A DNA stretch of 64,000 nt from Affinundibacterium seohonense (GTDB taxonomy: Bacteria > Pseudomonadota > Gammaproteobacteria > Burkholderiales > Burkholderiaceae_D). A program made the position numbers and the translations under genes. Below are positions 49,380-59,400 of this stretch, piece by piece (within the stretch, counting starts at the first letter, position 1; every line of letters begins with the position of its first letter). Below the pieces are notes generated by a model, which ran no database searches, had not been told where the DNA came from, and saw nothing but the letters and a program-made list of their open reading frames with translations. The stretch is from positions 248,001 to 312,000 of the forward strand of contig NZ_JACOFW010000001.1 of assembly GCF_014284305.1 (NCBI RefSeq), given 5' to 3'.

Positions 49380-51941
49380 TTAAATGCGCAGTGCATCTAG
49401 TAATTCGGACTCAAATTGAATTTGATTTTTCGGGTTATGCAAAGCTGCACCATCGACCAAAAAGACATCCTCTACACGTTCGCCCAGGGTCATGATCTTG
49501 GCCGTGTGTAGATTGATTTTGTACTTGGCGAGTACGCCAGCAACTGAATATAACAAGCCGTTCCTGTCATTTGCGGAAATCGATAGCAGGAAATATTGGC
49601 CTTTATCATCAGGGCGTAATTCTACCGTTGGCACCAAAGGGAAATTGCGAGACAAACGCGATAGTCGTCCTTGATTCGGTGTACTTAATGGAACTTGCTT
49701 CGCCAAGATCTCAGCCAATTCATGTTCGATTAAATTAATAATGTCGCGATAATGGCTGGCAAATGCTGGCTCCGTGACTAAGAAGGTGTCGAGTGCATAG
49801 CCACTCTTAGTCGTGTGGATTTTAGCATCGAGAATCGCAAAATTCTTACTGTCAAAATAATTGCAAATACGCGCAAAAAGATCTGCTTGATCTAGCAAAT
49901 ACACAGTGACTTGCAAGCCTTCACCGATCGGTGCCACACGACATTTAACAATGGGAGTAGGGCTGCTTATTTTGTCGTGTAGTACGCGCGTTTGCCAAGC
50001 AATATCGGATGCGTCATGACGTAAGAAGTAGACGATATCGAGTTCGTTCCATAACTTAGTATGGGCGTCATGTTCTATGCCGACTAAGCGCAAAGCCTTG
50101 AGCGCTTCTTCTTGGCGATTTTTCAGTTCGCGATCAGCGGAAGGAGTTTCTCCTCCAAGCACGCGCAAGGTGATTTTGTAGAGATCTTCTAAGAGCTTGC
50201 CTTTCCAAGCGTTCCATACTTTCGGGCTGGTGCCACGAATATCGCAGACCGTTAATAAATACAGGGCTGTCAAGTGACGCTCATCTTTGACCAGATTGGC
50301 AAATGCTTGAATTACATCGGGGTCAGATAAGTCTTGCTTTTGCGCGACTTGCGACATGGTCAAATGTTGCTGGACCAAGAAAATAACTAATTCGGTATTG
50401 TCTTTTGAAATGCCATGATCGAAGCAAAATTTACGCGCATCTGCCATGCCCAACACGGAGTGATCGCCATTGCGTCCTTTTGCGATATCGTGAAATAAGG
50501 CGGCTATATACAAGACCCAAGGCTGATTGAAGTTCGCCATCAATTGACTGCAGAACGGATACTCGTGCGCGTGTTCGGTCATCGTGAATCGCCGCAGATT
50601 GCGTACGACCATTAAGATGTGCTGATCTACGGTATAGGCGTGAAAGAGATCGTGCTGCATTTGTCCAACGATGCGACGGAAATTTGGCAAATAACGACCC
50701 AGAATACTGGTTTGATTCATGCTGCGCAATACGTGCGTAATGCCACGTGGGGATTGCAGGATCTGCAGGAAAGTGCCGCGATTAAAAATATCGTGACGGA
50801 ATTCCGCATCAATCAAATTGCGTGCATGCCAAAGCGCTCGCAGCGTTTTGGCGGTCATGCCTTTCAGATTGGCGTTTTGAGACAACAATAAAAACACTTC
50901 CAACATCGCAGAAGGCGTTTGTTCAAATACGTTTTCTTCGACGATATCGATTAAGGCGTTGACTTCATTGAAGCGTTCATTAATCACTTTCGCTTGATGC
51001 GGTAAAGGAAACAAGACAGCTTCAATATTTTGTAACAAGATGGTATTGAGTTGTGTGACTGCTTTCGCTGCCCAATAATAGCGCTGCATCAAATATTCGC
51101 TGGAGCGGCGCGATTCGGTAGTTTCAAAACCAAAGGTGGCAGCGATCGCATTTTGCAAATCAAAAACCAAACGATCTTCGCGACGACCTGCTTGTATGTG
51201 CAGACGCACTCGTATGTCTTTGAATGCGCGTTCATTGCGTTTAAGTTGATGCGCTTCAGTCGCAGTGATCAAGCCGCGTGCCGCGAGCTCCGCCCAAGAA
51301 TCGCCGAGCTTGGCTGCTTTTGCTACCCACAAGATGACTTGTAAATCGCGCAAGCCACCCGGACTTTCTTTGCAGTTCGGTTCCAGACTATATGGCGTGT
51401 CTTCGTATTTGACGTGACGCTGATGCAGTTCCAATAGTTTCGCTTGAAAGAACTGCTGAGGATTCATCGCCTCATCATAGCGCGTCTTAAGTTCGCGAAA
51501 ACTATTTCGACTACCTGCCAATAAACGTGCTTCGAGTAATGCTGTTTTGACCGTGATGTCGGCCGCGGCTTCGGTCATGCATTCGTCTATCGTGCGTATA
51601 CTATGCCCAATGTCTAGGCCGATATCCCAGAATATTTGCACTAGGTTCTCGAGTTTTTCTCTAAGGTCTTTATCTGGATGATCAGTTAACAGAATTAAGA
51701 CGTCTACGTCAGAAAACGGAAATAGCTCACCACGTCCATAGCCGCCGACGGCAACTAAAGCGAGTTCTTTTGGGAAGTTAAAACTCTTCCAAATGTCGCT
51801 TAAGTTAGCATCGACGCAGCGACACAAGTCTTTTAGTAGTGTTTCAGCCTTCGGTTTATCTTTGAAGGATTGAATGATGATCTGCTGTTCGGCCTTCAGC
51901 TTTGCTTTGAAAGCCATGGCATTCGCGATGGCTGTTTTCAT
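49380..51941 (-). CDS. glnD: Bifunctional uridylyltransferase/uridylyl-removing enzyme GlnD
   Basis: Senses glutamine and adds or removes UMP on PII proteins, controlling nitrogen assimilation. The 853-residue cytosolic protein has an N-terminal nucleotidyltransferase domain with GGYGRGELFPFSDVDVLIL (about 67-85) and a central domain with PGGLRDLQVILW. The HD phosphohydrolase has HDIAKGRNGDHSVLG near 488-502. Two C-terminal ACT domains follow (QVTVYLLDQADLFARIC and LLSISANDRNGLLYSVAG) that bind glutamine. Its start ATG overlaps the map stop codon (TAATG), so translation is coupled. All key motifs are intact. Confidence 0.96.
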   Translation of the reverse strand: MKTAIANAMAFKAKLKAEQQIIIQSFKDKPKAETLLKDLCRCVDANLSDIWKSFNFPKELALVAVGGYGRGELFPFSDVDVLILLTDHPDKDLREKLENLVQIFWDIGLDIGHSIRTIDECMTEAAADITVKTALLEARLLAGSRNSFRELKTRYDEAMNPQQFFQAKLLELHQRHVKYEDTPYSLEPNCKESPGGLRDLQVILWVAKAAKLGDSWAELAARGLITATEAHQLKRNERAFKDIRVRLHIQAGRREDRLVFDLQNAIAATFGFETTESRRSSEYLMQRYYWAAKAVTQLNTILLQNIEAVLFPLPHQAKVINERFNEVNALIDIVEENVFEQTPSAMLEVFLLLSQNANLKGMTAKTLRALWHARNLIDAEFRHDIFNRGTFLQILQSPRGITHVLRSMNQTSILGRYLPNFRRIVGQMQHDLFHAYTVDQHILMVVRNLRRFTMTEHAHEYPFCSQLMANFNQPWVLYIAALFHDIAKGRNGDHSVLGMADARKFCFDHGISKDNTELVIFLVQQHLTMSQVAQKQDLSDPDVIQAFANLVKDERHLTALYLLTVCDIRGTSPKVWNAWKGKLLEDLYKITLRVLGGETPSADRELKNRQEEALKALRLVGIEHDAHTKLWNELDIVYFLRHDASDIAWQTRVLHDKISSPTPIVKCRVAPIGEGLQVTVYLLDQADLFARICNYFDSKNFAILDAKIHTTKSGYALDTFLVTEPAFASHYRDIINLIEHELAEILAKQVPLSTPNQGRLSRLSRNFPLVPTVELRPDDKGQYFLLSISANDRNGLLYSVAGVLAKYKINLHTAKIMTLGERVEDVFLVDGAALHNPKNQIQFESELLDALRI

Positions 51942-52771
51942 TAGGCTTCGATTTGTGCGGTTACTTGCTTTGTAATAAATGCAGGTGGAGGTGGTGAGCC
52001 AGCGGACAGCGTTAATACCTCATAACCAGTTTCTGTTACTAAGATCGTATGTTCCCACTGCGCTGACAAGCTGCGATCCTTGGTCTTAATCGTCCAGCCA
52101 TCATTCATTTCACGAATTTCACGGCGACCTGCATTGATCATAGGTTCTATTGTGAAGATCATGCCTGGCTTCAGTTCATCCAGTGTTCCTGGACGACCGT
52201 AGTGCAAAATTTGCGGCTCTTCATGAAAAACTTTGCCTATGCCGTGACCGCAGAATTCTCGTACCACGCTATAACCAGCTTTTTCGGCGTGCTGTTGGAT
52301 AGCATGGCCGATATCGCCTAAATGATTGCCGGGCTTAACTTGTTGAATACCAAGCCACATACATTCATAAGTGATTTCATTCAAGCGTTTCGCCAAAATC
52401 GATGGTTCGCCAATGAAGAACATACGGCTATTATCACCATGGTAGCCATCTTTAATTACAGTAATATCTAAATTAACGACGTCGCCATTTTTTAATACTT
52501 TGTCGCCTGGAATGCCGTGACAAATGACATCGTTGACTGATGTGCAAATCGCTTTTGGATAAGGCGTGTAGCCAGGTGGGCAGTAATTTAATGGAGCAGG
52601 AATTGATCCTTGTACATTGGTCATGTATTCGTGGCACAGGCGATCAAGTTCGCCAGTGGTGACACCCGCTTTGACGAAAGGGGTGATGTAATCAAGGACT
52701 TCAGATCCTAAGCGACCGGCAATGCGCATGCCAGCGATATCTTCAGCGGTTTTAATGGAAATAGATGACAT
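51941..52771 (-). CDS. map: Methionine aminopeptidase type I
   Basis: Removes the initiator Met from nascent proteins. The 276-residue protein begins ISIKTAEDIAGMRIAGRL and shows the metal ligands of the pita-bread fold: the Asp residues of VNLDITVIKDGYHGDNSRMF, the His in CGHGIGKVFHEEP, and the Glu residues in MIFTIEPMI and AQWEHTILVTE. Length is slightly above the E. coli enzyme because of a longer C-terminus after TETGYEVLTLS. It is upstream of and coupled to glnD, and divergent from rpsB. A perfect minus-strand TATAAT at 52833-52828 may be its -10. Confidence 0.95.
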   Translation of the reverse strand: MSSISIKTAEDIAGMRIAGRLGSEVLDYITPFVKAGVTTGELDRLCHEYMTNVQGSIPAPLNYCPPGYTPYPKAICTSVNDVICHGIPGDKVLKNGDVVNLDITVIKDGYHGDNSRMFFIGEPSILAKRLNEITYECMWLGIQQVKPGNHLGDIGHAIQQHAEKAGYSVVREFCGHGIGKVFHEEPQILHYGRPGTLDELKPGMIFTIEPMINAGRREIREMNDGWTIKTKDRSLSAQWEHTILVTETGYEVLTLSAGSPPPPAFITKQVTAQIEA

Positions 52772-53143
52772 GCGTTCTCTGCAATCAGAAAGTAAATAAT
52801 GGGGAAATTAGAGGAGTTTAAGCGTGAATTATAGACGAGGAGTAATAAGCGCGTTGAGGCCTACAAAGAATAAACCCCATTTTTACGAATTTATTTTGAT
52901 CTTTTGCGCGCTTTAGGTGAGCGTGCAAGCACGGATGAAGTTTGAATTGGTCTCCGTACTTGATCAAAGTGACTGTTTCAGGTTAGAATAGATGGTTAGC
53001 TTGAATAAATTACATGCTAATTAAATGTAGTAGTAAATATTTTGTTTCTTAAAGATCGAATCTGGTCGAAAAGGGTGTTTCTCTTCTAGTATAAAAAGCT
53101 GAGGAATCACTGACTCGATTCAAGACCTAACCCTGGAGTTATT
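52772..53143. promoter_or_regulatory. Divergent map / rpsB promoter and rpsB leader region
   Basis: No gene is seen in these 372 bp. On the minus strand TATAAT (52833-52828) could serve map, though its -35 is poor. On the plus strand TTGATC (52960-52965) and TAGAAT (52984-52989), 18 bp apart, are the best rpsB promoter. It would give a leader of about 150 nt, long enough for the S2-type autoregulation known in other bacteria. A second TATAAA lies at 53090-53095. The ribosome-binding site GGAG (about 53133) precedes the rpsB ATG. Confidence 0.45.
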
Positions 53144-53887
53144 ATGTCTGTAACAATGCGTGAAATGTTAGAAGCTGGTGTCCATTTTGGTCACCAAACC
53201 CGTTTTTGGAATCCAAAAATGGCACCGTACATCTTCGGTCATCGCAATAAAATCCACATCATGAATTTGGAAAAAACATTGGCGATGTATCAAGAAGCAA
53301 TGAAATTCATCCGCCAATTGTCCTCTAACCGTGGTACGGTTTTGATGGTTGGTACTAAGCGTCAAGCGCGCGAATTGATCGCTGCAGAAGCAAACCGTGC
53401 AGGTATGCCTTTTGTTGATCAACGTTGGTTAGGTGGTATGCTGACTAACTTCAAAACAGTTAAGACTTCTATCAAGCGTTTGAAAGATATGGAAGCTTCT
53501 GTATTGGACGGCTCTGTAGAGAAATTGTCCAAAAAAGAAGGTTTGATGTTCCAACGTGAGATGGTTAAGTTGCAAAAATCCATCGGCGGCATTAAAGATA
53601 TGCCAGGCGTTCCTGATGCGATTTTCGTGGTTGACGTTGGTTACCACAAAGGCGCGATCACTGAAGCTGCTAAATTGGGTATCCCAGTGATTGGCGTAGT
53701 TGATACTAACCATTCACCAGAAGGCGTTACTTACATCATTCCTGGTAATGATGACTCTTCTAAAGCAATTGCTCTGTACGCTCGTGGCGTTGCTGATGCA
53801 ATTTTGGAAGGCCGTGCAAATGCCGTAAATGAAGTGCTTGAAGCAGTTAAGCCAAGCGACGAGTTTGTTGAAGTAGAACAGGCTTAA
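53144..53887 (+). CDS. rpsB: 30S ribosomal protein S2
   Basis: A primary small-subunit protein. The 247-residue sequence starts [20 protein letters not shown], with conserved signature segments [40 protein letters not shown] and [25 protein letters not shown] (each shown only in part). The length agrees with bacterial S2 and the acidic C-terminal tail is usual. It is followed by an attenuator-like terminator and tsf, the classical rpsB-tsf pair. Confidence 0.99.
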   Translation: MSVTMREMLEAGVHFGHQTRFWNPKMAPYIFGHRNKIHIMNLEKTLAMYQEAMKFIRQLSSNRGTVLMVGTKRQARELIAAEANRAGMPFVDQRWLGGMLTNFKTVKTSIKRLKDMEASVLDGSVEKLSKKEGLMFQREMVKLQKSIGGIKDMPGVPDAIFVVDVGYHKGAITEAAKLGIPVIGVVDTNHSPEGVTYIIPGNDDSSKAIALYARGVADAILEGRANAVNEVLEAVKPSDEFVEVEQA

Positions 53888-53930
53888 TTCACGCTGGTGC
53901 TTTTTTGAAAAAGCATGGCGTTTGAAGCGT

Positions 53931-53965
53931 AAAAAAGGGGCCAACGCGTGTTTGCCCCTTTTTTT
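53931..53965 (+). terminator. Attenuator/terminator between rpsB and tsf
   Basis: AAAAAAGGGGC (53931-53941) and GCCCCTTTTTTT (53954-53965) form an 11-bp stem with a T tract, 44 bp after rpsB and 58 bp before tsf. A weaker hairpin (about 53891-53922, ACGCTGGTGC against GCATGGCGT) precedes it. In E. coli the same interval holds a partial terminator that lets some transcripts continue into tsf. Confidence 0.8.
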
Positions 53966-54023
53966 AAATCGAATTTATATTGAACTTGTGCATCTTCGTG
54001 ATGCAATGAATTAGGAGAGAAAC

Positions 54024-54905
54024 ATGGCAGCAATTACAGCAGCGATGGTAGGCGAATTACGTGCAAAGACAGATGCACCAATGATGGAATGCAAAAAAGC
54101 ATTGACGGAAGCTGAAGGCGATATGGAGCGTGCGGAAGAGATTTTGCGCGTTAAATTGGGTAGCAAAGCTTCTAAAGCAGCTTCCCGTATCACAGCAGAG
54201 GGTGTAGTTGCCTCTTTCATCTCTGGTGGCGTTGGTTCTTTGGTAGAAGTTAACTGCGAAACTGACTTCGTTACTAAGAATGATGACTTTATCGCTTTTG
54301 CAAATAAAGTAGCAAAATTGATCGCTGATGCAAATCCAGCTGATTTGGCTGCATTGGCTGCATTGCCATTGGAAGATGGCACAGTTGAAAGTATTCGTGC
54401 TGGTTTGATCGGTAAGATCGGCGAAAACATGTCTATCCGTCGTTTCCAACGTTTTGAATCTGCAGCAAAAGTTACTTCTTACTTGCACGGTACACGTATC
54501 GGCGTGGTAGTCGAATTTGATGCTGCTGATGAACAAATCGGTAAAGACGTTGCGATGCACATTGCAGCGATGAAACCAGTTTCTTTGTCTATCGAACAAG
54601 TTCCTGCTGAATTGATCGAAAAAGAGCGTTCAGTAGCTTCTTTGAAAGCGGCAGAATCTGGTAAGCCAGCTGATATCGTTACAAAGATGGTAGAAGGTTC
54701 TATCCAGAAGTTCTTGAAAGAAGTTTCTTTGTTGAATCAACCATTCGTTAAGAACGACAAGCAAACAGTTGAGCAAATGTTGCAAGCTGCTGGCGCATCT
54801 GTGAAAGCATTCACAATGTTCGTCGTTGGTGAAGGCATTGAGAAGAAGCAAGATGATTTCGCTGCTGAAGTGGCAGCGCAAGTTGCTGCTGCTAAACAAG
54901 CGTAA
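54024..54905 (+). CDS. tsf: Translation elongation factor Ts
   Basis: Guanine nucleotide exchange factor for EF-Tu. The 293-residue protein has the N-terminal UBA-like domain ([19 protein letters not shown], about 8-27) and a core domain with [13 protein letters not shown] and the repeated [14 protein letters not shown]. The coiled-coil and dimerisation region follows, with [10 protein letters not shown] replacing the longer E. coli insert. [13 protein letters not shown] and [19 protein letters not shown] are intact. Start and ribosome-binding site (GGAGAG) are clear. Terminated by the hairpin at 54920. Confidence 0.98.
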   Translation: MAAITAAMVGELRAKTDAPMMECKKALTEAEGDMERAEEILRVKLGSKASKAASRITAEGVVASFISGGVGSLVEVNCETDFVTKNDDFIAFANKVAKLIADANPADLAALAALPLEDGTVESIRAGLIGKIGENMSIRRFQRFESAAKVTSYLHGTRIGVVVEFDAADEQIGKDVAMHIAAMKPVSLSIEQVPAELIEKERSVASLKAAESGKPADIVTKMVEGSIQKFLKEVSLLNQPFVKNDKQTVEQMLQAAGASVKAFTMFVVGEGIEKKQDDFAAEVAAQVAAAKQA

Positions 54906-54919
54906 GCTGACTTCAAAAA

Positions 54920-54947
54920 GAAAACGGGCCGAAAGGCCCGTTTTTTT
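54920..54947 (+). terminator. Intrinsic terminator of rpsB-tsf
   Basis: AAAACGGGCC (54921-54930), tetraloop GAAA and GGCCCGTTTT (54935-54944) followed by more T, 15 bp after the tsf stop codon. Confidence 0.92.
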
Positions 54948-55123
54948 AAGAGTAGTATTTAAGAGTGGTATTTGTAGTATTGGCAGTAAAATGAAAAATC
55001 GTGCTAGTGCAAGCGATTATCGCAAGTGTTTTATATCGGGGTTTCTCTTTGTTCTCTGAACTCAGAATGGATCTCAAAGAATTTTTGCAATAATCTCTTC
55101 CCAACTTTAAAGGAGCCCAGATC

Positions 55124-55840
55124 GTGACTAAACCAGCTTATAAGCGTGTGCTTTTAAAACTCTCTGGTGAGGCTTTAATGGGTGATGATGCCTATGGCAT
55201 CAATCGCGCAACCATTGAGCGTATGGTGGCCGATGTCGCCGAAGTTTCCCGTATGGGCGTAGAGCTGGCAATTGTAATCGGTGGCGGCAATATCTTTCGC
55301 GGTGTAGCACCTGGTGCTCAAGGTATGGACAGAGCCACTGCTGATTATATGGGTATGCTCGCCACGGTGATGAATTCCCTCGCTTTGGGTGATGCTATGC
55401 GTCAAGTTGGCGTGACTGCACGCGTAATGTCAGCGATCGCGATTGAGCAAGTTGTTGAGCCTTATGTTCGTCCTAAAGCCTTGCAATATTTGGAAGAGGG
55501 TAAAGTGGTGATTTTTGCTGCGGGTACTGGTAACCCTTTCTTCACGACGGATACCGCTGCGGCCTTGCGCGGAGCAGAGATTGGTGCTGAGTTGGTCTTG
55601 AAAGCTACCAAAGTCGATGGCGTGTACACTGCCGATCCGAAAAAGGATCCAACTGCTACTCGTTATACAACCATCTCTTTTGACGAAGCGATTTCGCGTC
55701 ATTTGCAGGTTATGGATGCGACGGCCTTTGCCTTGTGTCGTGATCAGAAGTTGCCGATTAAAGTATTCTCCATTGTTAAACCAGGTGCTTTAAAAAATCT
55801 GATTATGGGTGGAGACGAAGGTACCTTAGTCCACGTATAA
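55124..55840 (+). CDS. pyrH: UMP kinase
   Basis: Phosphorylates UMP to UDP for nucleotide and sugar-nucleotide synthesis; it is hexameric and unrelated to eukaryotic UMP/CMP kinase. The 238-residue protein starts at GTG 55124, preceded by the good ribosome-binding site AAGGAGC. Motifs: [49 protein letters not shown] and [22 protein letters not shown] (each shown in part), all typical. It lies 218 bp after tsf, so it probably has its own promoter, which was not identified. Confidence 0.97.
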   Translation: MTKPAYKRVLLKLSGEALMGDDAYGINRATIERMVADVAEVSRMGVELAIVIGGGNIFRGVAPGAQGMDRATADYMGMLATVMNSLALGDAMRQVGVTARVMSAIAIEQVVEPYVRPKALQYLEEGKVVIFAAGTGNPFFTTDTAAALRGAEIGAELVLKATKVDGVYTADPKKDPTATRYTTISFDEAISRHLQVMDATAFALCRDQKLPIKVFSIVKPGALKNLIMGGDEGTLVHV

Positions 55841-55904
55841 TGCGCCGTTTCGGATTGCAAGGTGATCTTTGCTGATTCACCAAACTTAATTTGTTTTGAG
55901 GTCA

Positions 55905-55924
55905 ATGAGAGCGTAAGCTCTCAT
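55905..55924 (+). other. Perfect stem-loop between pyrH and frr
   Basis: ATGAGAGC (55905-55912), loop GTAA and GCTCTCAT (55917-55924). The GNRA-type tetraloop favours a stable RNA hairpin, but no T tract follows, so it is more likely a processing or stability element within the pyrH-frr transcript than a terminator. Confidence 0.45.
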
Positions 55925-55948
55925 TCTCATTTAGTTCAGGAGTAAATC

Positions 55949-56509
55949 ATGACAGTTGCTAGTGTTAAAAGTAGCGCCGATCAGCGCATGCAAAAATCGA
56001 TCGAAACCTTAAAGGCAGATTTATCTAAGGTTCGTACCGGTCGTGCTCATCCAGGTATTTTGGATCACGTAATGGTCGATTATTACGGTTCGCCGACGAA
56101 TATTTCACAAGTCGCCAATATCACTTTGATCGATTCTCGTACCATCGGTGTCCAACCGTGGGAAAAGAAAATGTTAAACGTGATCGAAAAAGCGATTCGT
56201 GAATCCGATTTGGGTCTGAACCCAGCATCACAAGGCGATTTGATTCGCGTACCAACACCACCATTGACAGAAGAACGTCGTAAAGAAATGGTGAAGTTGG
56301 TTAAGACTGAAGGCGAAGATGCCAAGATCGCTGTGCGCAATATTCGCCGCGATGCAAATGAATCATTGAAGAAATTGGTCAAAGATAAGGATATCTCTGA
56401 AGATGATGAGCGCCGTGCCCAAGATGATATTCAGAAGTTGACCGACAAGTTTGTGGCTGAAGTTGATAAGCTCTTGACTGAAAAAGAAAAAGAAGTGTTG
56501 ACCGTTTAA
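55949..56509 (+). CDS. frr: Ribosome recycling factor
   Basis: Splits post-termination ribosomes with EF-G. The 186-residue protein has the typical three-helix bundle with a central beta domain: [24 protein letters not shown] at the start, VADITLID-type segment [19 protein letters not shown], and KMVKTEG-like [24 protein letters not shown] (each partly quoted) towards the C-terminus. Length is standard. It follows pyrH by 108 bp and precedes uppS by 40 bp, so it belongs to the same run of genes. Confidence 0.97.
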   Translation: MTVASVKSSADQRMQKSIETLKADLSKVRTGRAHPGILDHVMVDYYGSPTNISQVANITLIDSRTIGVQPWEKKMLNVIEKAIRESDLGLNPASQGDLIRVPTPPLTEERRKEMVKLVKTEGEDAKIAVRNIRRDANESLKKLVKDKDISEDDERRAQDDIQKLTDKFVAEVDKLLTEKEKEVLTV

Positions 56510-56549
56510 GTCGCGGCATCATTTTTTCTTTATTCAAACTCGGAGTTTC

Positions 56550-57305
56550 ATGAATTATTCAAGCTCAACGAAAACAGTCCCCGATGCGGGACTGATGCCG
56601 AAGCACATTGCCATCATTATGGATGGCAATGGGCGTTGGGCTACTAAGCGTTTTTTGCCTCGTGTTGCAGGGCATGTTAAAGGTGTTGATGCCGTACGTG
56701 GTATTGTCGAAGCCTGCATTAAACGCGACATTCAATTTCTGACTTTATTTGCTTTCAGTTCTGAGAATTGGCGACGTCCTGCCGATGAAGTGTCTTTGCT
56801 GATGCGTCTATTCGTTACTGCTTTGGAAAAAGAAGTGAAGAAGATGCATGACAATAATATTCGCTTGAAAATTGTTGGCGACTTATCGCGTTTTGATCTG
56901 GCTTTGCAGGATGCGATTCAAAAGGCAGAGGAATTGACTGCCGCGAACACGCGCTTAACTGTCACGATTTGTGCCAATTATGGCGGTCGCTGGGATATTG
57001 TTCAGGCTGTCAATAAACTGACATCAAATGGGCAAGCGGCATCTGACATCACAGAAGAGATGCTGGAGTCGCAATTGTCAATGGCGTATGCGCCCGAGCC
57101 AGATCTGTTTATTCGTACAGGCGGCGAAACGCGGATTTCTAATTTTTTGTTATGGCAATTGGCATATACGGAATTGTTTTTTACCGATACCTTTTGGCCT
57201 GATTTTAATGGCAAGTCTTTAGACGAGGCCATCGCCTCTTACCAATCGCGTGAACGACGCTTCGGCCGCACTAGTGCACAACTAGCGGAAGGTACGGAAG
57301 CTTAA
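56550..57305 (+). CDS. uppS: Undecaprenyl diphosphate synthase
   Basis: Elongates farnesyl diphosphate with eight isopentenyl units to make the C55 lipid carrier for peptidoglycan and O-antigen. The 251-residue cis-prenyltransferase has [13 protein letters not shown] with the catalytic Asp, [60 protein letters not shown] and [14 protein letters not shown]. All five family regions are present and the length is normal. It is 40 bp after frr and 43 bp before cdsA. Confidence 0.96.
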   Translation: MNYSSSTKTVPDAGLMPKHIAIIMDGNGRWATKRFLPRVAGHVKGVDAVRGIVEACIKRDIQFLTLFAFSSENWRRPADEVSLLMRLFVTALEKEVKKMHDNNIRLKIVGDLSRFDLALQDAIQKAEELTAANTRLTVTICANYGGRWDIVQAVNKLTSNGQAASDITEEMLESQLSMAYAPEPDLFIRTGGETRISNFLLWQLAYTELFFTDTFWPDFNGKSLDEAIASYQSRERRFGRTSAQLAEGTEA

Positions 57306-57348
57306 CGGCTTTGGTATTTAACTTTTTCACTCATATCGGATTGCTCCT

Positions 57349-58173
57349 ATGCTAAAAACAAGAATCATTACCGCCATAGTGTTGCTAGCTATCTTGGTGC
57401 CTATCGTATTTTCTGGGTCTAGCCTTGCATTTACAGCGGCGGCGGCAATTTTTCTTGCTGCTGCGATGTGGGAAAGTCAGCGTTTGTTTAATAAGCCCGG
57501 CGCCATCCTTATCTCTGCAGTGTGGGCATTTGCATTTGCTTATTTGACGTTGCAAAACACCAGTTTTTCCTTGCAAACGCTTTTCACTGTTTGCGTTCTA
57601 TTCTGGGTTTTTGGCTTGGTTCCGAGCTTGAAATTTGGGCTGCCAGATGTCAATAGCTTCGCCAGTGGCTTGATTAGTGGTGTGTATGCGGTCGCGATTT
57701 TTGGATGCTTCGTCGCAATGAGTTACCTGTTTGGTAAATCGGCCAAGTTGTTACTTTCAGTGTTGGCCTTGGTCTGGATTGCTGATATCGGTGCGTATTT
57801 TGTTGGCAAGGCGATTGGCAAACGCAAACTTGCGCCAACGATTTCTCCAGGTAAGTCATGGGAAGGCGCAATTGGTGGTGGAGTTTTGGTGCTCTTGTTT
57901 GCACTCCTTTGTGTGGCTGTTCCTTCGCTATCAGAAACTTTGCCAGCTCGAATTTACACGCATCAAGGACCAGTCGCATTAGTTATTTTGATGATACTCA
58001 TCGCCATTGCGAGCGTCATCGGTGACTTGTTTGAATCCTTATTGAAGCGTCGTATCGGAATGAAGGATAGCAGTAGTTTGCTACCTGGCCATGGCGGCGT
58101 CTTAGATAGAATTGATGCGCTTATTCCGGTGTTGCCGTTCGCTGCGATGTTTGTGGCACTGTGGAATTTGTGA
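57349..58173 (+). CDS. cdsA: Phosphatidate cytidylyltransferase
   Basis: Forms CDP-diacylglycerol from phosphatidic acid and CTP, the branch point to all phospholipids. The 274-residue integral membrane protein has about eight hydrophobic segments. The signature is near the end: ISPGKSWEGAIGG (about 164-176) and the catalytic SVIGDLFESLLKRRIGMKDSS followed by LPGHGGVLDRIDAL (each quoted in part). Length and motif order are standard. Lies between uppS and dxr in the same order as in many gammaproteobacteria. Confidence 0.95.
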   Translation: MLKTRIITAIVLLAILVPIVFSGSSLAFTAAAAIFLAAAMWESQRLFNKPGAILISAVWAFAFAYLTLQNTSFSLQTLFTVCVLFWVFGLVPSLKFGLPDVNSFASGLISGVYAVAIFGCFVAMSYLFGKSAKLLLSVLALVWIADIGAYFVGKAIGKRKLAPTISPGKSWEGAIGGGVLVLLFALLCVAVPSLSETLPARIYTHQGPVALVILMILIAIASVIGDLFESLLKRRIGMKDSSSLLPGHGGVLDRIDALIPVLPFAAMFVALWNL

Positions 58174-58211
58174 TCAAACACAGCTTTAATTAATCAGCCT
58201 CGTCGAAACGT

Positions 58212-59399
58212 ATGCAAAAACAAAGTATCTGTATTTTAGGATCGACCGGGTCCATCGGAATTTCGACGCTGGATGTGATCGCTCGGCATCCTGATCGTTA
58301 TAAAGTCTTTGCATTAACAGCACACACGCAAGTCACTAAATTGGCTAGCCAATGCCAGCAATTTGAACCGCAGTTTGCGGTTGTTGCCAATGAAAATTTA
58401 GCCCAAGAATTACGAGAGTTACTGGCGCAATTTTCATCGACAACACTGGTTTTGCATGGTGCCCAAGCGTTGTGTGAAGTTGCTAGTGCTACTGACTGTG
58501 ATGTGGTGATGGCCGCGATTGTTGGTGCCGCAGGTTTGCCCGCTTCACTAGCTGCAGCGCAGGCTGGCAAAAGAATTTTGTTGGCGAATAAAGAAGCTTT
58601 GGTCATGTCTGGGCAATTGTTTATTGATGCCGTTGCTAAAAGTGGTGCGACCTTATTGCCGATTGATAGTGAACATAATGCCATTTTTCAATGTTTGCCC
58701 CATGGTTACCAACGCGATTTAGATGCAAGTGGCATTTCCAAGATCATATTAACCGCTTCCGGTGGGCCGTTTCTTAATCGTGAAATTTCGACCTTGTCAC
58801 AAGTCACTGCTGCGGAAGCAATCGCGCACCCTAACTGGGTCATGGGGCGAAAGATTTCGGTCGACTCGGCCACCATGATGAACAAAGGCTTGGAAGTCAT
58901 CGAGGCACATTGGTTGTTTGGAGCCGCTGTTGATAAGATTGAAGTCTTGATTCATCCGCAAAGTTTGATTCATTCTATGGTGGCATATGTGGATGGATCG
59001 TTGCTTGCGCAACTGGGAAATCCTGATATGCGTACACCGATCGCCTACGGCCTTGCCTATCCAGAGCGTATTGCATCTGGAGTAGCGCCTTTGGATTTGA
59101 GCCAATTTCTACAATTGAATTTCTTTAAACCTGACATGGAGCGCTTTCCGTGTTTGCGTTTGGCTTATGAAGCTTTAAGGGCGGGGGCATCGGCGCCTAC
59201 TGTGTTGAATGCCTCAAATGAAATTGCTGTGGAAGCATTTTTGCAAGGAAAATTAGGTTTCATGCAGATTGAAGCGGTCGTTGCTGAAACTTTGTCACGA
59301 ATTGAAACACAAAGTTTGTCCGATTTGGCGTCCATCCTCGAAGTAGATCATCAGGCTCGCAGGATTGCGACCGATTGTGCAGCAAATTTAGGGATGTGA
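58212..59399 (+). CDS. dxr: 1-deoxy-D-xylulose 5-phosphate reductoisomerase
   Basis: Converts DXP to MEP, the first committed step of the non-mevalonate isoprenoid pathway, using NADPH. The 395-residue protein begins with the NADPH-binding [22 protein letters not shown] (quoted in part), then [25 protein letters not shown] with metal ligands Asp and Glu, [29 protein letters not shown] and a C-terminal helical domain ([20 protein letters not shown]). No motif is missing. The rseP start codon follows its stop after one base, so translation is probably coupled. Confidence 0.97.
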   Translation: MQKQSICILGSTGSIGISTLDVIARHPDRYKVFALTAHTQVTKLASQCQQFEPQFAVVANENLAQELRELLAQFSSTTLVLHGAQALCEVASATDCDVVMAAIVGAAGLPASLAAAQAGKRILLANKEALVMSGQLFIDAVAKSGATLLPIDSEHNAIFQCLPHGYQRDLDASGISKIILTASGGPFLNREISTLSQVTAAEAIAHPNWVMGRKISVDSATMMNKGLEVIEAHWLFGAAVDKIEVLIHPQSLIHSMVAYVDGSLLAQLGNPDMRTPIAYGLAYPERIASGVAPLDLSQFLQLNFFKPDMERFPCLRLAYEALRAGASAPTVLNASNEIAVEAFLQGKLGFMQIEAVVAETLSRIETQSLSDLASILEVDHQARRIATDCAANLGM

Positions 59400-59400
59400 G

